Part shown: one piece after another, positions 1 to 8,379 of the stretch
How positions within the stretch are numbered: position 1 is the stretch's first letter
Layout of the letters: every line of letters begins with the position of its first letter
NCBI GenBank assembly: GCA_963739045.1
Contig: CAVTYY010000001.1
Coordinates: forward strand, 744,001-808,000
Direction of reading: 5' to 3'
Length of the DNA stretch: 64,000 nucleotides
From: Halobacillus_B sp963739045
GTDB lineage: Bacteria > Bacillota > Bacilli > Bacillales > Halobacillaceae
Program-made: the position numbers and the translations under genes
Notes under the pieces: generated by a model
What the model was told of the DNA's origin: nothing
Seen by the model: the letters and a program-made list of their open reading frames with translations, nothing else
Databases searched by the model: none

Positions 1-83
1 TCTCTTAATTCTTCTTGAGAAAGCTGGTGATACAGATCAGGCATGACCGGTTTACTCGTTTTCAACGTTTCAAATAAGTTCAA
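1..83 (-). CDS. nadA: Quinolinate synthase NadA, 5' end only
   Basis: The first 27 codons of a gene that runs off the window edge. A TTG start (complement of 81-83) follows a strong AAGGAGGA Shine-Dalgarno at about 92-99, and the residues (MNLFETLKTSKPVMPDLYHQ...) resemble the start of Bacillus NadA. NadA makes quinolinate from iminoaspartate and dihydroxyacetone phosphate and needs a [4Fe-4S] cluster. The start overlaps the nadC stop by 14 bases, so it is the last gene of a nadB-nadC-nadA operon, the order known in Bacillus. The identity rests mainly on this context because so little sequence is present. Confidence 0.75.
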   Translation of the reverse strand, partial: MNLFETLKTSKPVMPDLYHQLSQEELR

Positions 84-939
84 CGGATCTTCCTCCTTTG
101 TTCTGATGGGCATAAACCTGAACGCTTATATCTAATGCAGGAACGGAGTGAGTTAAGTACCCTAGCGAAATATAATCCACTCCTGAATCCGAGTAAGAAG
201 CTAACTGATCTATGGTAATTCCTCCTGAAGCTTCCGTAAGAATCGAAGGTGGGACTAGCTTTACCAGTTCTTTTGTTTCTTCCACAGAACGGTTATCAAA
301 CATAATACAATCTACGTTATTGTCGATGGCCTCTAACACCTGTTCCTTCGTTTCCGTTTCTACTTCTACCTTCACCATGTGGCCAAGCTTGGCTTTTACT
401 AAATGTACAGCTTGCGTAATTGAGCCTGAAAGTGCGATATGATTATCTTTAATCATGACTGCATCATACAGACCGGACCGGTGATTAAATCCTCCTCCAG
501 TTCGAACGGCATATTTTTCGAGCATTCTTAAACCTGGAGTGGTTTTTCTTGTGTCACAAATTCTTGTATGGCGGCTGTTTAAGGTTCGTACCGCTGTGTT
601 TGTGAGTGTGGCAATTCCACTCATCCGCTGGAGCAGATTAAGAATGACGCGCTCACCTTTTAGAAGGCTGGATAAGGGTCCTCCAGCAACAGCGATGGTA
701 TCCCCAGAACTCACAGGGTCTCCGTCTTTTTTCAACAGTGTCACTTCTACCGTGTCGTCCAGTATGGTAAAGCCCGTTTCAATAATGGACACGCCAGATA
801 GGATGCCTGCTTGTTTAGCAGTAAACTGCACCTCACCCCGCTTGTTTGACTCGAATATTGAATCACTCGTAAGATCCTGCTCGCCGATATCTTCTATGAA
901 AAAGTTTTCTAACATTTGTTTAAGCTTTAATGTATTCAT
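70..939 (-). CDS. nadC: Nicotinate-nucleotide pyrophosphorylase NadC
   Basis: Converts quinolinate and PRPP to nicotinate mononucleotide, CO2 and pyrophosphate in de novo NAD synthesis. Family signatures are clear: RMSGIAT, the CDTRKTTPG phosphoribosyl-binding stretch, RTGGGFNHRSGL, MIKDNH and the C-terminal EASGGI and DYISLG. The start at 939 (MNTLKL) has AGGGATG about 9 bases upstream; an in-frame ATG at 948 lies too close to that Shine-Dalgarno. The gene overlaps the end of nadB and the start of nadA, so the three are translationally coupled. About 289 aa, normal for the family. Confidence 0.95.
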   Translation of the reverse strand: MNTLKLKQMLENFFIEDIGEQDLTSDSIFESNKRGEVQFTAKQAGILSGVSIIETGFTILDDTVEVTLLKKDGDPVSSGDTIAVAGGPLSSLLKGERVILNLLQRMSGIATLTNTAVRTLNSRHTRICDTRKTTPGLRMLEKYAVRTGGGFNHRSGLYDAVMIKDNHIALSGSITQAVHLVKAKLGHMVKVEVETETKEQVLEAIDNNVDCIMFDNRSVEETKELVKLVPPSILTEASGGITIDQLASYSDSGVDYISLGYLTHSVPALDISVQVYAHQNKGGRSVELI

Positions 940-2479
940 AGGTTTCATCCCTTTTCATCATCTGTTTGATTACATGGCTATTTCTCCAGTTTTCTTTTTC
1001 TTCAGGGAAATCACTGCGATAATGGCCGCCCCTGCTTTCCGTTCTTTGCAGAGCCGAAGTTGTGATTAACCAGGCCGTGAGCAGCATAAATCCAGCAGTC
1101 ATTTGAGTTCTGGAGAGACGGGATAAATCCTCACTCGTCCAGACATCTATGTTAAATGAATTCAACCATTGGATTTGGGAGAGCAGTTGGTGCTTTGTCC
1201 GTACGATTCCGGTATTCTTCATCATTCGCTTTCTTAATTCTACTGGATCTGGAAAGCTCAACGGCCTGGCGGAATTCTTCACTTCTGCGACGGGACCTGT
1301 TCTAAGCTGGGGTTCCATGTTATTAAGGAGCGAGGCAAGCTTCTGTCCATAAACAAGTCCTTCTAGTAAGGAATTGCTGGCCAGCCGATTAGCTCCATGA
1401 ATACCTGTGCATGCCACTTCGCCGATTGCATATAAACCGGTTATGGATGTACGGCCGAAAGTGTCCGTTTTTATTCCACCCATAGAAAAATGACAGCCAG
1501 GGGCGACAGGAATTCTGCCGTTTTGAAGGTCGATTTCATGTTTCTGGCAAGCGGCAGAGATGGTTGGGAATCGCTCGCTGAAGTTCTTTACTGCCGAAAC
1601 ATCCAAGTAAATGGTTTCTCCTGCTTGCATATGAGAAAAAATGGTTTGCGAGACAATATGACGAGGAGCCAAATCTTTGAGTGGGTGCGCACCCTTCATA
1701 ATGGCTTCGTTTCTGCTGTTAACTAGAATGGCTCCTTCCCCGCGAACGGCTTCAGAAACTAGGCCGCCTGTTATCCCATTACTATAAATCAGCGTAGGGT
1801 GAAATTGAACAAACTCCATATCTGCGAGCTCTGCTCCAGCCCGATACCCGAGAGCAAAGCCATCTCCGGTGGCAGCGGAAGAATTGGAGGTGAGAGAATA
1901 GACTTGCCCTCCGCCTCCCGTGGCAAGTACTACATGAGGGGCAGTGTAAGTATGAAGGTGCTCTGATTTATCCTTCGTCTTAACGCCGCAGCATGCCCCG
2001 TTTTTATCAAGAAGAAGCTCGTACACAAATTCCTGGGTTGTGACTTTTACGTTGCGTCCAATTTGGCTGATAAGGCAATCGATAATATTCCTGCCTGTTT
2101 GATCACCGCCTCCATGAACAATCCGATGGTGACGGTGAGATCCCTCTTTTCCGAGCAAAGGTATGCCGTTCTCATGCAGGTCCAGGTTACATCCTTTATC
2201 CATCAGCTGTTTGATCATGGACGGTGCCTGCTGGACGAGTTGAAGAACCGCGGCAGGGTCATTGTGATAGCGGCCTGCTTCCAGCGTATCCTGGTAATGA
2301 AATGTCGGATGATCGATGGGGTCTAAAGCAGCGGCAATGCCTCCTTGAGCAAGCGAAGAATTACTTGTAGTTAATGATGACTTTGTGAGAATAATCACAT
2401 TCAATTCCTTGCGTAAACATCCAGCAAGCTGTAACGCCGCAGCTCCACTGCCAACAATGATTACATCTGCCTTTTTCAT
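920..2479 (-). CDS. nadB: L-aspartate oxidase NadB
   Basis: FAD enzyme oxidising L-aspartate to iminoaspartate, the first step of NAD synthesis. An N-terminal FAD-binding GSGAAAL motif (residues about 11-17), the SSLAQGGIAAA segment, HRRIVHGGGDQTGR-type substrate loop, EFVQFHPT and PGCHFSMGGI are all present; the C-terminal helical domain ends near residue 519. It is the first gene of the minus-strand nad operon. The upstream intergenic region to nifS is only about 105 bases and carries a candidate NiaR-type operator. Confidence 0.95.
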   Translation of the reverse strand: MKKADVIIVGSGAAALQLAGCLRKELNVIILTKSSLTTSNSSLAQGGIAAALDPIDHPTFHYQDTLEAGRYHNDPAAVLQLVQQAPSMIKQLMDKGCNLDLHENGIPLLGKEGSHRHHRIVHGGGDQTGRNIIDCLISQIGRNVKVTTQEFVYELLLDKNGACCGVKTKDKSEHLHTYTAPHVVLATGGGGQVYSLTSNSSAATGDGFALGYRAGAELADMEFVQFHPTLIYSNGITGGLVSEAVRGEGAILVNSRNEAIMKGAHPLKDLAPRHIVSQTIFSHMQAGETIYLDVSAVKNFSERFPTISAACQKHEIDLQNGRIPVAPGCHFSMGGIKTDTFGRTSITGLYAIGEVACTGIHGANRLASNSLLEGLVYGQKLASLLNNMEPQLRTGPVAEVKNSARPLSFPDPVELRKRMMKNTGIVRTKHQLLSQIQWLNSFNIDVWTSEDLSRLSRTQMTAGFMLLTAWLITTSALQRTESRGGHYRSDFPEEKENWRNSHVIKQMMKRDETYEYIKA

Positions 2480-2500
2480 GAGCTGGCCTCCTGGTAACTT

Positions 2501-2539
2501 TACATGTGTATTGACACCTATATTTACATAGATTTAAAC
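2501..2539. promoter_or_regulatory. Divergent nadB/nifS control region, candidate NiaR box
   Basis: The short region between nadB and nifS holds a GTGT-N4-ACAC inverted repeat at 2506-2517 inside TACATGTGTATTGACACC. It overlaps a TTGACA -35 hexamer at 2511-2516, followed 17 bases later by TTAAAC. In Bacillus the nadBCA and nifS promoters are repressed by the niacin-responsive NiaR (YrxA), whose boxes contain similar GTGT/ACAC arms. Assignment to NiaR is inference; no niaR gene lies within this window. Confidence 0.45.
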
Positions 2540-2584
2540 TTATGACAAGTACTTTATTTGAAAAACACGGAAGGAGAGAGGCTG

Positions 2585-3715
2585 ATGAAGTATTTTGATT
2601 ACGCAGCTACGTGCCCGATTGACTCCGAGGTGCTGGATACTTTTGTTCATGCCTCGAAAGAATATTTTGGCAATACGAGCAGTTTGCATGATATCGGCTC
2701 GAAAGCCCATGATTTGCTTACCCATTGCCGGCAGTCCTTAGCGGACGGTCTGGAAATTGAACGGGAAGGAATTTATTTTACAAGTGGAGGGACAGAAAGT
2801 AATATCCTGGCCGTTCAAGCCTTAGCACAAAACAGCAGCAGTAAAAGAATTATTACCTCAGCAGCAGAACATTCTTCCATCCATAATGTGTTATCAAAGC
2901 TTGAAGAGGTAGGGTACGACGTCATTAAAGTACCATTTACTGCTGAAGGCGTAGTTAATCTGGAGAAACTTGAAGAAGCCTTGATGGATCCGGCAGCTCT
3001 GGTTACGATTCAAGCCATGAATGGGGAAATTGGAACTGCACAGCCGGTCAACCAAATAGCTGCGCTCTGCAGGAAACATGGAGCATACTTTCATAGCGAC
3101 TGTGTCCAGGCTTTTGGCAAAGGGATAGATGTTTCTTTGTTCGACAGCTTTTCTTTGTCGAGCCATAAAATATATGGACCTAAAGGGGTCGGGGCCTTAT
3201 ATATTCGTCCGTCTATTTCCTTTCAATCAGCGTTGCCACATGGAACTCATGAAGGTGGGGTTCGTCCTGGGACAGTCAATTTGCCCGGTGTGGCTGGTTT
3301 TGCTGAGGCGGCAGCAAATAGTTTACTGCACAGCGAAGAGCATGGAGAGTGGATTTATTCTTTAAAGAAACACTTTATTCGTAAGCTGAAGGAGGCTGAA
3401 GAGTGGGTTCAATGGATCGGCCGTCCGCTGCAGCATAAACGCAGTCCAATTCTCGGAATGTGTTTAAAAGATATAGATGGACAATGGATGATGCTTGAGT
3501 TGAATAGAAAGGGATTTGCAGTATCCACAGGCACTGCCTGTCAAGCGGGTCAGCAGGAGCCTTCGAAAACACTTCTTTCCATGGGATACACACGAGCATC
3601 TGCTCAAACTTTTATCCGTATCTCCTTCGGTAAGGATACTAGTATCGCTGACGTTGAAGCTTTAGCCTCCCAGTTGAAAAGCTTAATTAGTACTAGAAAG
3701 GGGATTACCTCCTAA
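2585..3715 (+). CDS. nifS: Cysteine desulfurase, NifS/IscS type
   Basis: PLP enzyme removing sulfur from cysteine. The sequence begins YFDYAATCP, has TSGGTESN, H in the AAEHSS segment, the PLP lysine in SSHKIYGPKG, and the sulfur-carrying Cys in STGTACQAG. The start at 2585 is preceded by AAGGAGAG with 9-base spacing; a longer in-frame ATG at 2558 lacks this. About 376 aa. Its divergence from nadBCA fits the known role of Bacillus NifS in loading the iron-sulfur cluster of NadA. The usual downstream partner niaR (yrxA) is absent here; a terminator follows instead. Confidence 0.9.
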   Translation: MKYFDYAATCPIDSEVLDTFVHASKEYFGNTSSLHDIGSKAHDLLTHCRQSLADGLEIEREGIYFTSGGTESNILAVQALAQNSSSKRIITSAAEHSSIHNVLSKLEEVGYDVIKVPFTAEGVVNLEKLEEALMDPAALVTIQAMNGEIGTAQPVNQIAALCRKHGAYFHSDCVQAFGKGIDVSLFDSFSLSSHKIYGPKGVGALYIRPSISFQSALPHGTHEGGVRPGTVNLPGVAGFAEAAANSLLHSEEHGEWIYSLKKHFIRKLKEAEEWVQWIGRPLQHKRSPILGMCLKDIDGQWMMLELNRKGFAVSTGTACQAGQQEPSKTLLSMGYTRASAQTFIRISFGKDTSIADVEALASQLKSLISTRKGITS

Positions 3716-3768
3716 GAATCTTCCAGCCATTCAAGCGGATCAGATAAGGATTAAATTATGATTCCAAT

Positions 3769-3818
3769 AAAAAACGCGTGTCATCAAGATTTTTTAAATC
3801 CGATGACACGCGTTTTTT
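3769..3818. terminator. Strong bidirectional terminator after nifS
   Basis: A perfect 15-bp stem AAAACGCGTGTCATC / GATGACACGCGTTTT (3771-3785 with 3802-3816) with a 16-base AT-rich loop and flanking A and T runs. It can act on both strands and closes nifS. Confidence 0.85.
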
Positions 3819-3843
3819 AATCCTTAATGCTATTTATGAGCGT

Positions 3844-3912
3844 TTAGCTTTTTTTGGAGGATTTTTTATTCGTACGTTTTTCTATGATTCTTTTAATGAA
3901 AACCGTTTCCAT
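3844..3912 (-). CDS. Possible 22-aa basic small protein
   Basis: A short reading frame starting METVFIKRI and ending in a Lys/Ser tail (NKKSSKKS). It is preceded by AAAAGAGTGATC, a good match to the anti-Shine-Dalgarno complement but with unusually short spacing, and followed by the terminator at 3769-3818. No family is recognised. The strongest argument is the arrangement of ribosome binding site, frame and terminator; coding status is unproven. Apart from it, 3819-4117 shows only AT-rich DNA and the upstream region of the next gene. Confidence 0.25.
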   Translation of the reverse strand: METVFIKRIIEKRTNKKSSKKS

Positions 3913-4117
3913 GAGATCACTCTTTTCTAATTCGTTAGTTAATTAATGCTTTCCTGAAATAATGTCTATTTAAACCTATTTAACGAAATATTTATATGAT
4001 TTTTAGAAACTTAACATTTTAATGGTGGTGAAATATTTGGAAAAGGCGGCCGGAGATTGTATCTGTTAAACAGAATGTATTAGAATAGAGAAAGTAAAAG
4101 AGAGGACGTGAACCTTT

Positions 4118-4861
4118 ATGACAACCGATATTAAACTAATTGCTCTAGATATGGATGGTACACTCGTTCATTCAAATGGGGGAGTATCAGAGGAGAATTA
4201 TAAAGCGATACAGAAAGCGAAGGACAAAGGGATTCATGTCGTCCTGAGTACGGGCCGCTCCTTATCGAGGTGCAGGGATATTGCTGAATCACTAGGACGC
4301 TCATCTTACATTGTCACGATTAATGGCAGTGAAATCTATAACCATGACTTCGAGCTGGTTGAAAGGAATCCACTTGAAAACAAACACGTACAGCGTTTGT
4401 GGGAGTTGAAAAAGGAGCATGGTCTCTACTTCTGGTCTTCCACTGTTCAAGGCCTTTACAATACGTATAACCCTTTTGAAAAAGAGGTAGAAGAGTACGA
4501 GTGGCTTAAATTTGGTTTTGACATTGAAGATGATGAAGTAAGAGAAGTTATTTTACAGGAATTAAATCAAAATAACGAACTTGAAGTGACCAATTCCAGC
4601 CCTACTAATATTGAGGTCAACGCCGTGGGGATTAATAAAGCTTCCGCCCTGCTTAAAGTCAGTAAGTGGCTCGATCTTTCTATGGACCAGGTCCTTGCGG
4701 TAGGAGACAGTATGAATGATATCGCTATGATCCGTGAAGCGGGTATAGGTGTGGCCATGGGAAATGCCCAGGATAAAGTAAAAGAAGAAGCGGATTGGGT
4801 TACCGATTCCAATGATGAAGATGGAGTAGCCAAAGCCATTGAGAAAGTGTTGCAGTCATAA
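4118..4861 (+). CDS. HAD-superfamily (Cof-type, IIB) phosphatase
   Basis: Predicted Mg-dependent sugar-phosphate or nucleotide phosphatase of the cytosol. Motif I is LDMDGTLV (nucleophile Asp in DMDGT), motif II STGRS, motif III the Lys in GINKASALL, and motif IV GDSMNDIAMIREAG. The cap between motifs II and III is compact, and at 247 aa the protein is shorter than the 270-290 aa usual for Cof enzymes. It starts after AGAGGACGTGA and stands alone between terminators. The substrate cannot be read from the sequence. Confidence 0.85.
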   Translation: MTTDIKLIALDMDGTLVHSNGGVSEENYKAIQKAKDKGIHVVLSTGRSLSRCRDIAESLGRSSYIVTINGSEIYNHDFELVERNPLENKHVQRLWELKKEHGLYFWSSTVQGLYNTYNPFEKEVEEYEWLKFGFDIEDDEVREVILQELNQNNELEVTNSSPTNIEVNAVGINKASALLKVSKWLDLSMDQVLAVGDSMNDIAMIREAGIGVAMGNAQDKVKEEADWVTDSNDEDGVAKAIEKVLQS

Positions 4862-4904
4862 AAATAGAGCCGGCCCTTTGTTTAGGAGGGGCCGGTTCTA
4901 TTTC
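4862..4904. terminator. Terminator between HAD gene and peptide gene
   Basis: Stem AATAGAGCCGGCCC / GGGCCGGTTCTATT (about 4863-4876 with 4889-4902) followed by a T-rich run. It lies between convergent genes and probably serves both. Confidence 0.8.
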
Positions 4905-4969
4905 ATTTTCCTGAGATAACAAACGGGTAATGGTGAAACTGAACTGGGAAGAACATGAATCTATCATTT

Positions 4970-5104
4970 TTAAGCTGGTGGATAAATCGCGTCATTAACC
5001 GGATGGACCGAGTGGCTCGCTGTCTCTGTACCTGACTGACCGAATCCAAACACTAAAATAAGGGCTAAAGCTCCGCCAGCTAAACAAGCTGAAAGTTTCT
5101 TCAT
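4970..5104 (-). CDS. Secreted 44-aa signal-peptide precursor (Phr/NprX-like)
   Basis: A 44-aa protein with a basic start (MKKLSACLAGG), a hydrophobic export segment (ALALILVFGFG) and a short hydrophilic tail ending HPVNDAIYPPA. It begins 14-17 bases after the stop of the HTH-TPR regulator, with AAAGGGGG upstream; a second ATG lies at 5107. This size, topology and position are those of precursors for the oligopeptide pheromones sensed by RNPP regulators (NprX, PapR, Phr). The mature peptide would be cut from the C-terminus and re-imported. No close homolog is recalled, so the role is inferred from gene arrangement and architecture. Confidence 0.65.
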   Translation of the reverse strand: MKKLSACLAGGALALILVFGFGQSGTETASHSVHPVNDAIYPPA

Positions 5105-5121
5105 CATTATTCCCCCTTTAA

Positions 5122-6357
5122 TTAGGTAATCATCCGCTTATAATAATCAGAAGCTGACTTATATTTATGCTGACGATAATAGAGGTCGGCAAGTGTTTTT
5201 ACATAATAGTGAAAGTCATCCTCATCTCCATATCTCTCAAAATATGGAATGATATGATTCTTTAACAGCTCCTCTATTTCTTGCTGATCAGCTTCTCTAA
5301 ATTGGCAGGAAAGAAAATTGAACTTAAGCAAGTACTCTTTATTATTTTGACTGCTTGCTATTTCTTTCCCTTGATTAATAGATATGCTCGCATACTCCGT
5401 ATTATTCATAATCATATAGACCTTGCTTAGAAGAAAGAGCGAACCTAGACAGGCATGAGGAGAATTGCTCCGTATATGAATCGATTTTTTCAGGTAAATC
5501 TCCGCCTCTTCAAACTTCTTCTGATTATAGAGCAAATATCCATAGTTATGATAGAGCATCCCTTCAAAGGATGGATCAAGGTCATTAATGGGACTATCAT
5601 TCATTTTTTGGAAATAGGAAGCTGAAAGTTCATATTCCCCAAGTAGATTAAAGTTAATACCCAGGATCATATAGCAATCCATCACTTTCAAATAGTTTAA
5701 TTCTTCCTGAAATAAAGCTACTGCATCTTCTGCACAGCTATTGGACCGGATTAAACGATTAAGTCTGCTGTAGGCGATGGCCATCTTGAAAGGGAGGTCG
5801 CCTCGTTTTCCTTTTCCTTCGAGTGAAAGGGCCAGATGAAAGGAGGTAAGGGCATCCTTGACCGATGAATAGGAGAGGGCATAAGTTCCTTTAATCGTCT
5901 CAAAGTAGTACCTCTGTTCCTTATCCATGAGCAATAGCTTGGAGTCCAGTAGGTTGTTATATTCTTGAAAGGCCGGCAGATCCTTTTTAAATAAAAAATA
6001 ATACAAAGCAAACAGCTCATAATAGAGTTCCATATGATAGTTTTGCTGTTTATTATGAAAGGCCGCCGTTATGAGATGATACATACGGTCTGCTTCCTCT
6101 TCATTTCTTTGTTGGATAAAATGATAGAAAGAAAGCAAGTCTTTTCTAAGTTTCAGAGAATCGGCTTTGTACATTCTCTTAATATCCAGGTTTAACCTGG
6201 CACAAAGTTGTAGAAGAATCTCTTCTTTAGGCTGGCGTTTATTATTTTCTAATTGACTCAAGTAGGTGATCGAACAGATGTTTTTCGACAATTGCTCAAG
6301 GGTTAGTCCGGATTGTCGTCGAAAGTATTGAATAAGCTGTCCTGCAAGAATAGTCAA
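5122..6357 (-). CDS. RNPP-family regulator (NprR/PlcR-like), HTH plus TPR repeats
   Basis: An N-terminal HTH_3 domain (about residues 5-60: GLTLEQLSKNICSITYLSQ, then ENNKRQPKEEILLQL) is followed by about 340 residues of tetratricopeptide-like helices, e.g. MLYHNYGYLLYNQKKFEEAE and the final YYRQHKYKSASDYYKR. The length of about 411 aa fits NprR rather than the shorter PlcR. A TTG start at 6357 is chosen because AAAGGAGG directly precedes it; an ATG further upstream (6405) would add 16 residues lacking domain homology. RNPP proteins bind re-imported peptides and then change DNA binding. The secreted peptide gene follows immediately, and a secreted-type protease gene lies upstream, a plausible target. 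Confidence 0.8.
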   Translation of the reverse strand: MTILAGQLIQYFRRQSGLTLEQLSKNICSITYLSQLENNKRQPKEEILLQLCARLNLDIKRMYKADSLKLRKDLLSFYHFIQQRNEEEADRMYHLITAAFHNKQQNYHMELYYELFALYYFLFKKDLPAFQEYNNLLDSKLLLMDKEQRYYFETIKGTYALSYSSVKDALTSFHLALSLEGKGKRGDLPFKMAIAYSRLNRLIRSNSCAEDAVALFQEELNYLKVMDCYMILGINFNLLGEYELSASYFQKMNDSPINDLDPSFEGMLYHNYGYLLYNQKKFEEAEIYLKKSIHIRSNSPHACLGSLFLLSKVYMIMNNTEYASISINQGKEIASSQNNKEYLLKFNFLSCQFREADQQEIEELLKNHIIPYFERYGDEDDFHYYVKTLADLYYRQHKYKSASDYYKRMIT

Positions 6358-6453
6358 CCACCTCCTTTTTTTAAAAACATAGGAATGTTTGTTCCATTCG
6401 ATCATAAACTATAATAATCCTACCCAAGGGATCTAAATTCCTTCCATAGGCCT

Positions 6454-6493
6454 AAAAAAGCATCGTTATTCATCTGAATAACGGTGCTTTTTT
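6454..6493 (-). terminator. Terminator after the subtilase gene
   Basis: An 18-bp stem with one G-T pair: AAAAAAGCATCGTTATTC (6454-6471) and GAATAACGGTGCTTTTTT (6476-6493), tetraloop ATCT. It ends the protease gene and insulates it from the regulator gene. Confidence 0.85.
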
Positions 6494-6511
6494 GGCTGGA
6501 TCCGGGAAGGG

Positions 6512-7696
6512 TTACTTCATGAACGCATAACTGCAATTGTGTCCTTCACCGGCATTTGGCATTTCTTTATACGCTTCGTTTGCAAGCGTTTGAAGCTTTT
6601 GCCTTAAAGCATGGTTCGAAAGGTCTTTCTCCTGACTCCAAATTTTAGCGGCCAAACCTGAAATATGCGGGACCGCCAATGAACTTCCGCTCAATGTTTG
6701 GTACCCGCCGTTCATCCAGGTGGATTCAATGGCGGTGGAGGGAGCCCACATTGTTAAATCGTCATCCTCAAACGAAGTATTCAAATTTTTCTTAAGCGAT
6801 GATATGGAGGAAAGGGAGGTATGGCTGACGGAATTTTTACTTTTATGAGAGGTGTCTGATTTACTGCTTGCTTCCAGGGCAGGGGTTTCTGTGCCGGAAA
6901 TGACTAAAGCACCATGCTCCGCAGCATAGGAAACTGCATCTGAAATGAGAGGATCTTTATGGACCTCTCCAAATGACATGGAGATGATCACTTTGGTGTT
7001 GGCTTCTTCTGCCTGATCCGCTGCGTGGCGGATCGCATAAGCAATGTCATCGGAATAGCCTGTCCCGTTTTTGCCGAGAACCTTATAAGCCCAAAGCTTT
7101 GCCCCTGGAGCGATGCCGAATATTCCTAATCCGTCACTTCCTCCATTAGCAAGCACCGTACCAGCTGCGTGGGTTCCATGCCCATGTTCATCAAGGAAGT
7201 CTGCCTTCTCCACGGGTGAGTCTGCTTGGCGGAAATCTTTGCAAAGCTCTACATTATCTGCAAGATCTACGTGGTTAATGTAGACGCCTGTATCGAGAAT
7301 AGCGACCCGGATGCTTTCTCCTCCAGATGCTGATTCAAGCCCAGATTCATTACACACCGCCTTAACGCCCCACGGGGTCTGCTCTTTCGGCAAGTCAGAA
7401 ATTGAACCACAGCGAAGGGTGCCTTCGAGCTTTACTTTAGGAACCAGGCGAATATGATAGTTGTTATTCTGTTTAAGTAATTGGTATTCTTTTTCTGACA
7501 CAGTCGTCGAAAAACCTTGATCGAAATTCCATCTGACTCCGAACTTTTTCTTTGCGCTTTTATGTTTCACTCGCTGCTTAGCCTTTATTAGGACACGGAT
7601 ATATTTTCTTTTATGATCTTTTTTGGAGAAAACACCAGAGGCAATTTTTGATGTGAACACTAGGAATAATTGACTCAACAAGGGAACACTCTTCAC
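6512..7696 (-). CDS. Divergent subtilisin-like (S8) serine protease
   Basis: The catalytic triad is visible: Asp135 in AILDTGV, His173 in HGHGTHAAGT, Ser339 in SGSSLAVPH. A basic propeptide-like region of about 110 residues precedes it; the N-terminus (PLLSQLFLVF) is only a weak export signal. The start is GTG at 7694-7696 with GAGGTGGAG upstream. The usual AAGN motif carrying the oxyanion-hole Asn reads SGTET (about 267-271), and a Ser/Lys-rich stretch of about 50 residues (275-310) replaces the strands expected there. It may be a specialised or catalytically impaired protease. Its neighbour is a peptide-sensing regulator of the type that controls proteases. Confidence 0.8.
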   Translation of the reverse strand: MKSVPLLSQLFLVFTSKIASGVFSKKDHKRKYIRVLIKAKQRVKHKSAKKKFGVRWNFDQGFSTTVSEKEYQLLKQNNNYHIRLVPKVKLEGTLRCGSISDLPKEQTPWGVKAVCNESGLESASGGESIRVAILDTGVYINHVDLADNVELCKDFRQADSPVEKADFLDEHGHGTHAAGTVLANGGSDGLGIFGIAPGAKLWAYKVLGKNGTGYSDDIAYAIRHAADQAEEANTKVIISMSFGEVHKDPLISDAVSYAAEHGALVISGTETPALEASSKSDTSHKSKNSVSHTSLSSISSLKKNLNTSFEDDDLTMWAPSTAIESTWMNGGYQTLSGSSLAVPHISGLAAKIWSQEKDLSNHALRQKLQTLANEAYKEMPNAGEGHNCSYAFMK

Positions 7697-7917
7697 TTTT
7701 CTCCACCTCGCTATTTATTTTTTATTCCTGAAGCTGACCATACGGTACTCGTCCTAATTGAATGATCACCCCTCTGTAATTTACTGAATATTCTATCTTT
7801 AGTAAATATTGTACCACCGTATACATCAGAGGGGTATGGATAAAAAAAAGACAAAAGCTATGAATGAAATACATGTTTTTGAGTTTTTTTTTCAACAATC
7901 GAAAGGTTATGGCGATG

Positions 7918-8379
7918 TTAGTTCTCATTCGACAAATCATTCGGCACAGAAGGCGAATGATGGGTACCAATCGTTAAGTGTCCGCTTAATTCTCGAACGC
8001 CGATTTGTTCAATATTGTTAACCGCTTCGAATTTATCAAGATAGAGCTGCTCTACATAAAGGTTGGGAGAGCTTGAACATTCAGTGGAAGCTAGATGTTC
8101 AACGGAGCGCTTCAATTCAGCGATTTCATTCTCGAAAAGCTGGAGTCTCTTTGCTAGTTTTCTATTCAGCTTCTGATAAATCCCGCTCATCTGGGCCTCT
8201 AGTGCTTCAGTCAAAGTCCTTTCCAATTCTTTATTGGCAGAAGGAGAGAAGGAGGGATGCCTTTCTTTTTCTTGAAGGCGCTGCGTGAGAACTTCCCTGG
8301 ATTGAATGTGCTTGATTTTAGTTTCCAAGTCTTCAATTCTTTGACTGAGTGACGGCAGGTTCTTTTGGAAAAGTGCGAT
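7918..8379 (-). CDS. GerPC-like coiled-coil spore germination protein
   Basis: A coiled-coil protein whose C-terminal part (VEQLYLDKFEAVNNI, VRELSGHLTIGTHH) resembles GerPC, where a similar segment precedes a 'GTLNIG' motif. GerP proteins help germinants cross the spore coat. At 136-153 aa it is shorter than GerPC (about 200). The first conventional start is TTG at 8328, but AGGAGGGG at 8386-8393 sits 6 bases before an in-frame ATC at 8379. The coiled coil continues through the extra 17 codons, so ATC may be the true start. It is the last gene of the spore operon. Confidence 0.55.
   Translation of the reverse strand: MALFQKNLPSLSQRIEDLETKIKHIQSREVLTQRLQEKERHPSFSPSANKELERTLTEALEAQMSGIYQKLNRKLAKRLQLFENEIAELKRSVEHLASTECSSSPNLYVEQLYLDKFEAVNNIEQIGVRELSGHLTIGTHHSPSVPNDLSNEN

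Noticed and set aside
7722..7970. 82-aa minus-strand frame between the subtilase and the spore operon
   Set aside because: Overlaps the end of the GerPC-like gene, has no ribosome site and no protein-like composition.
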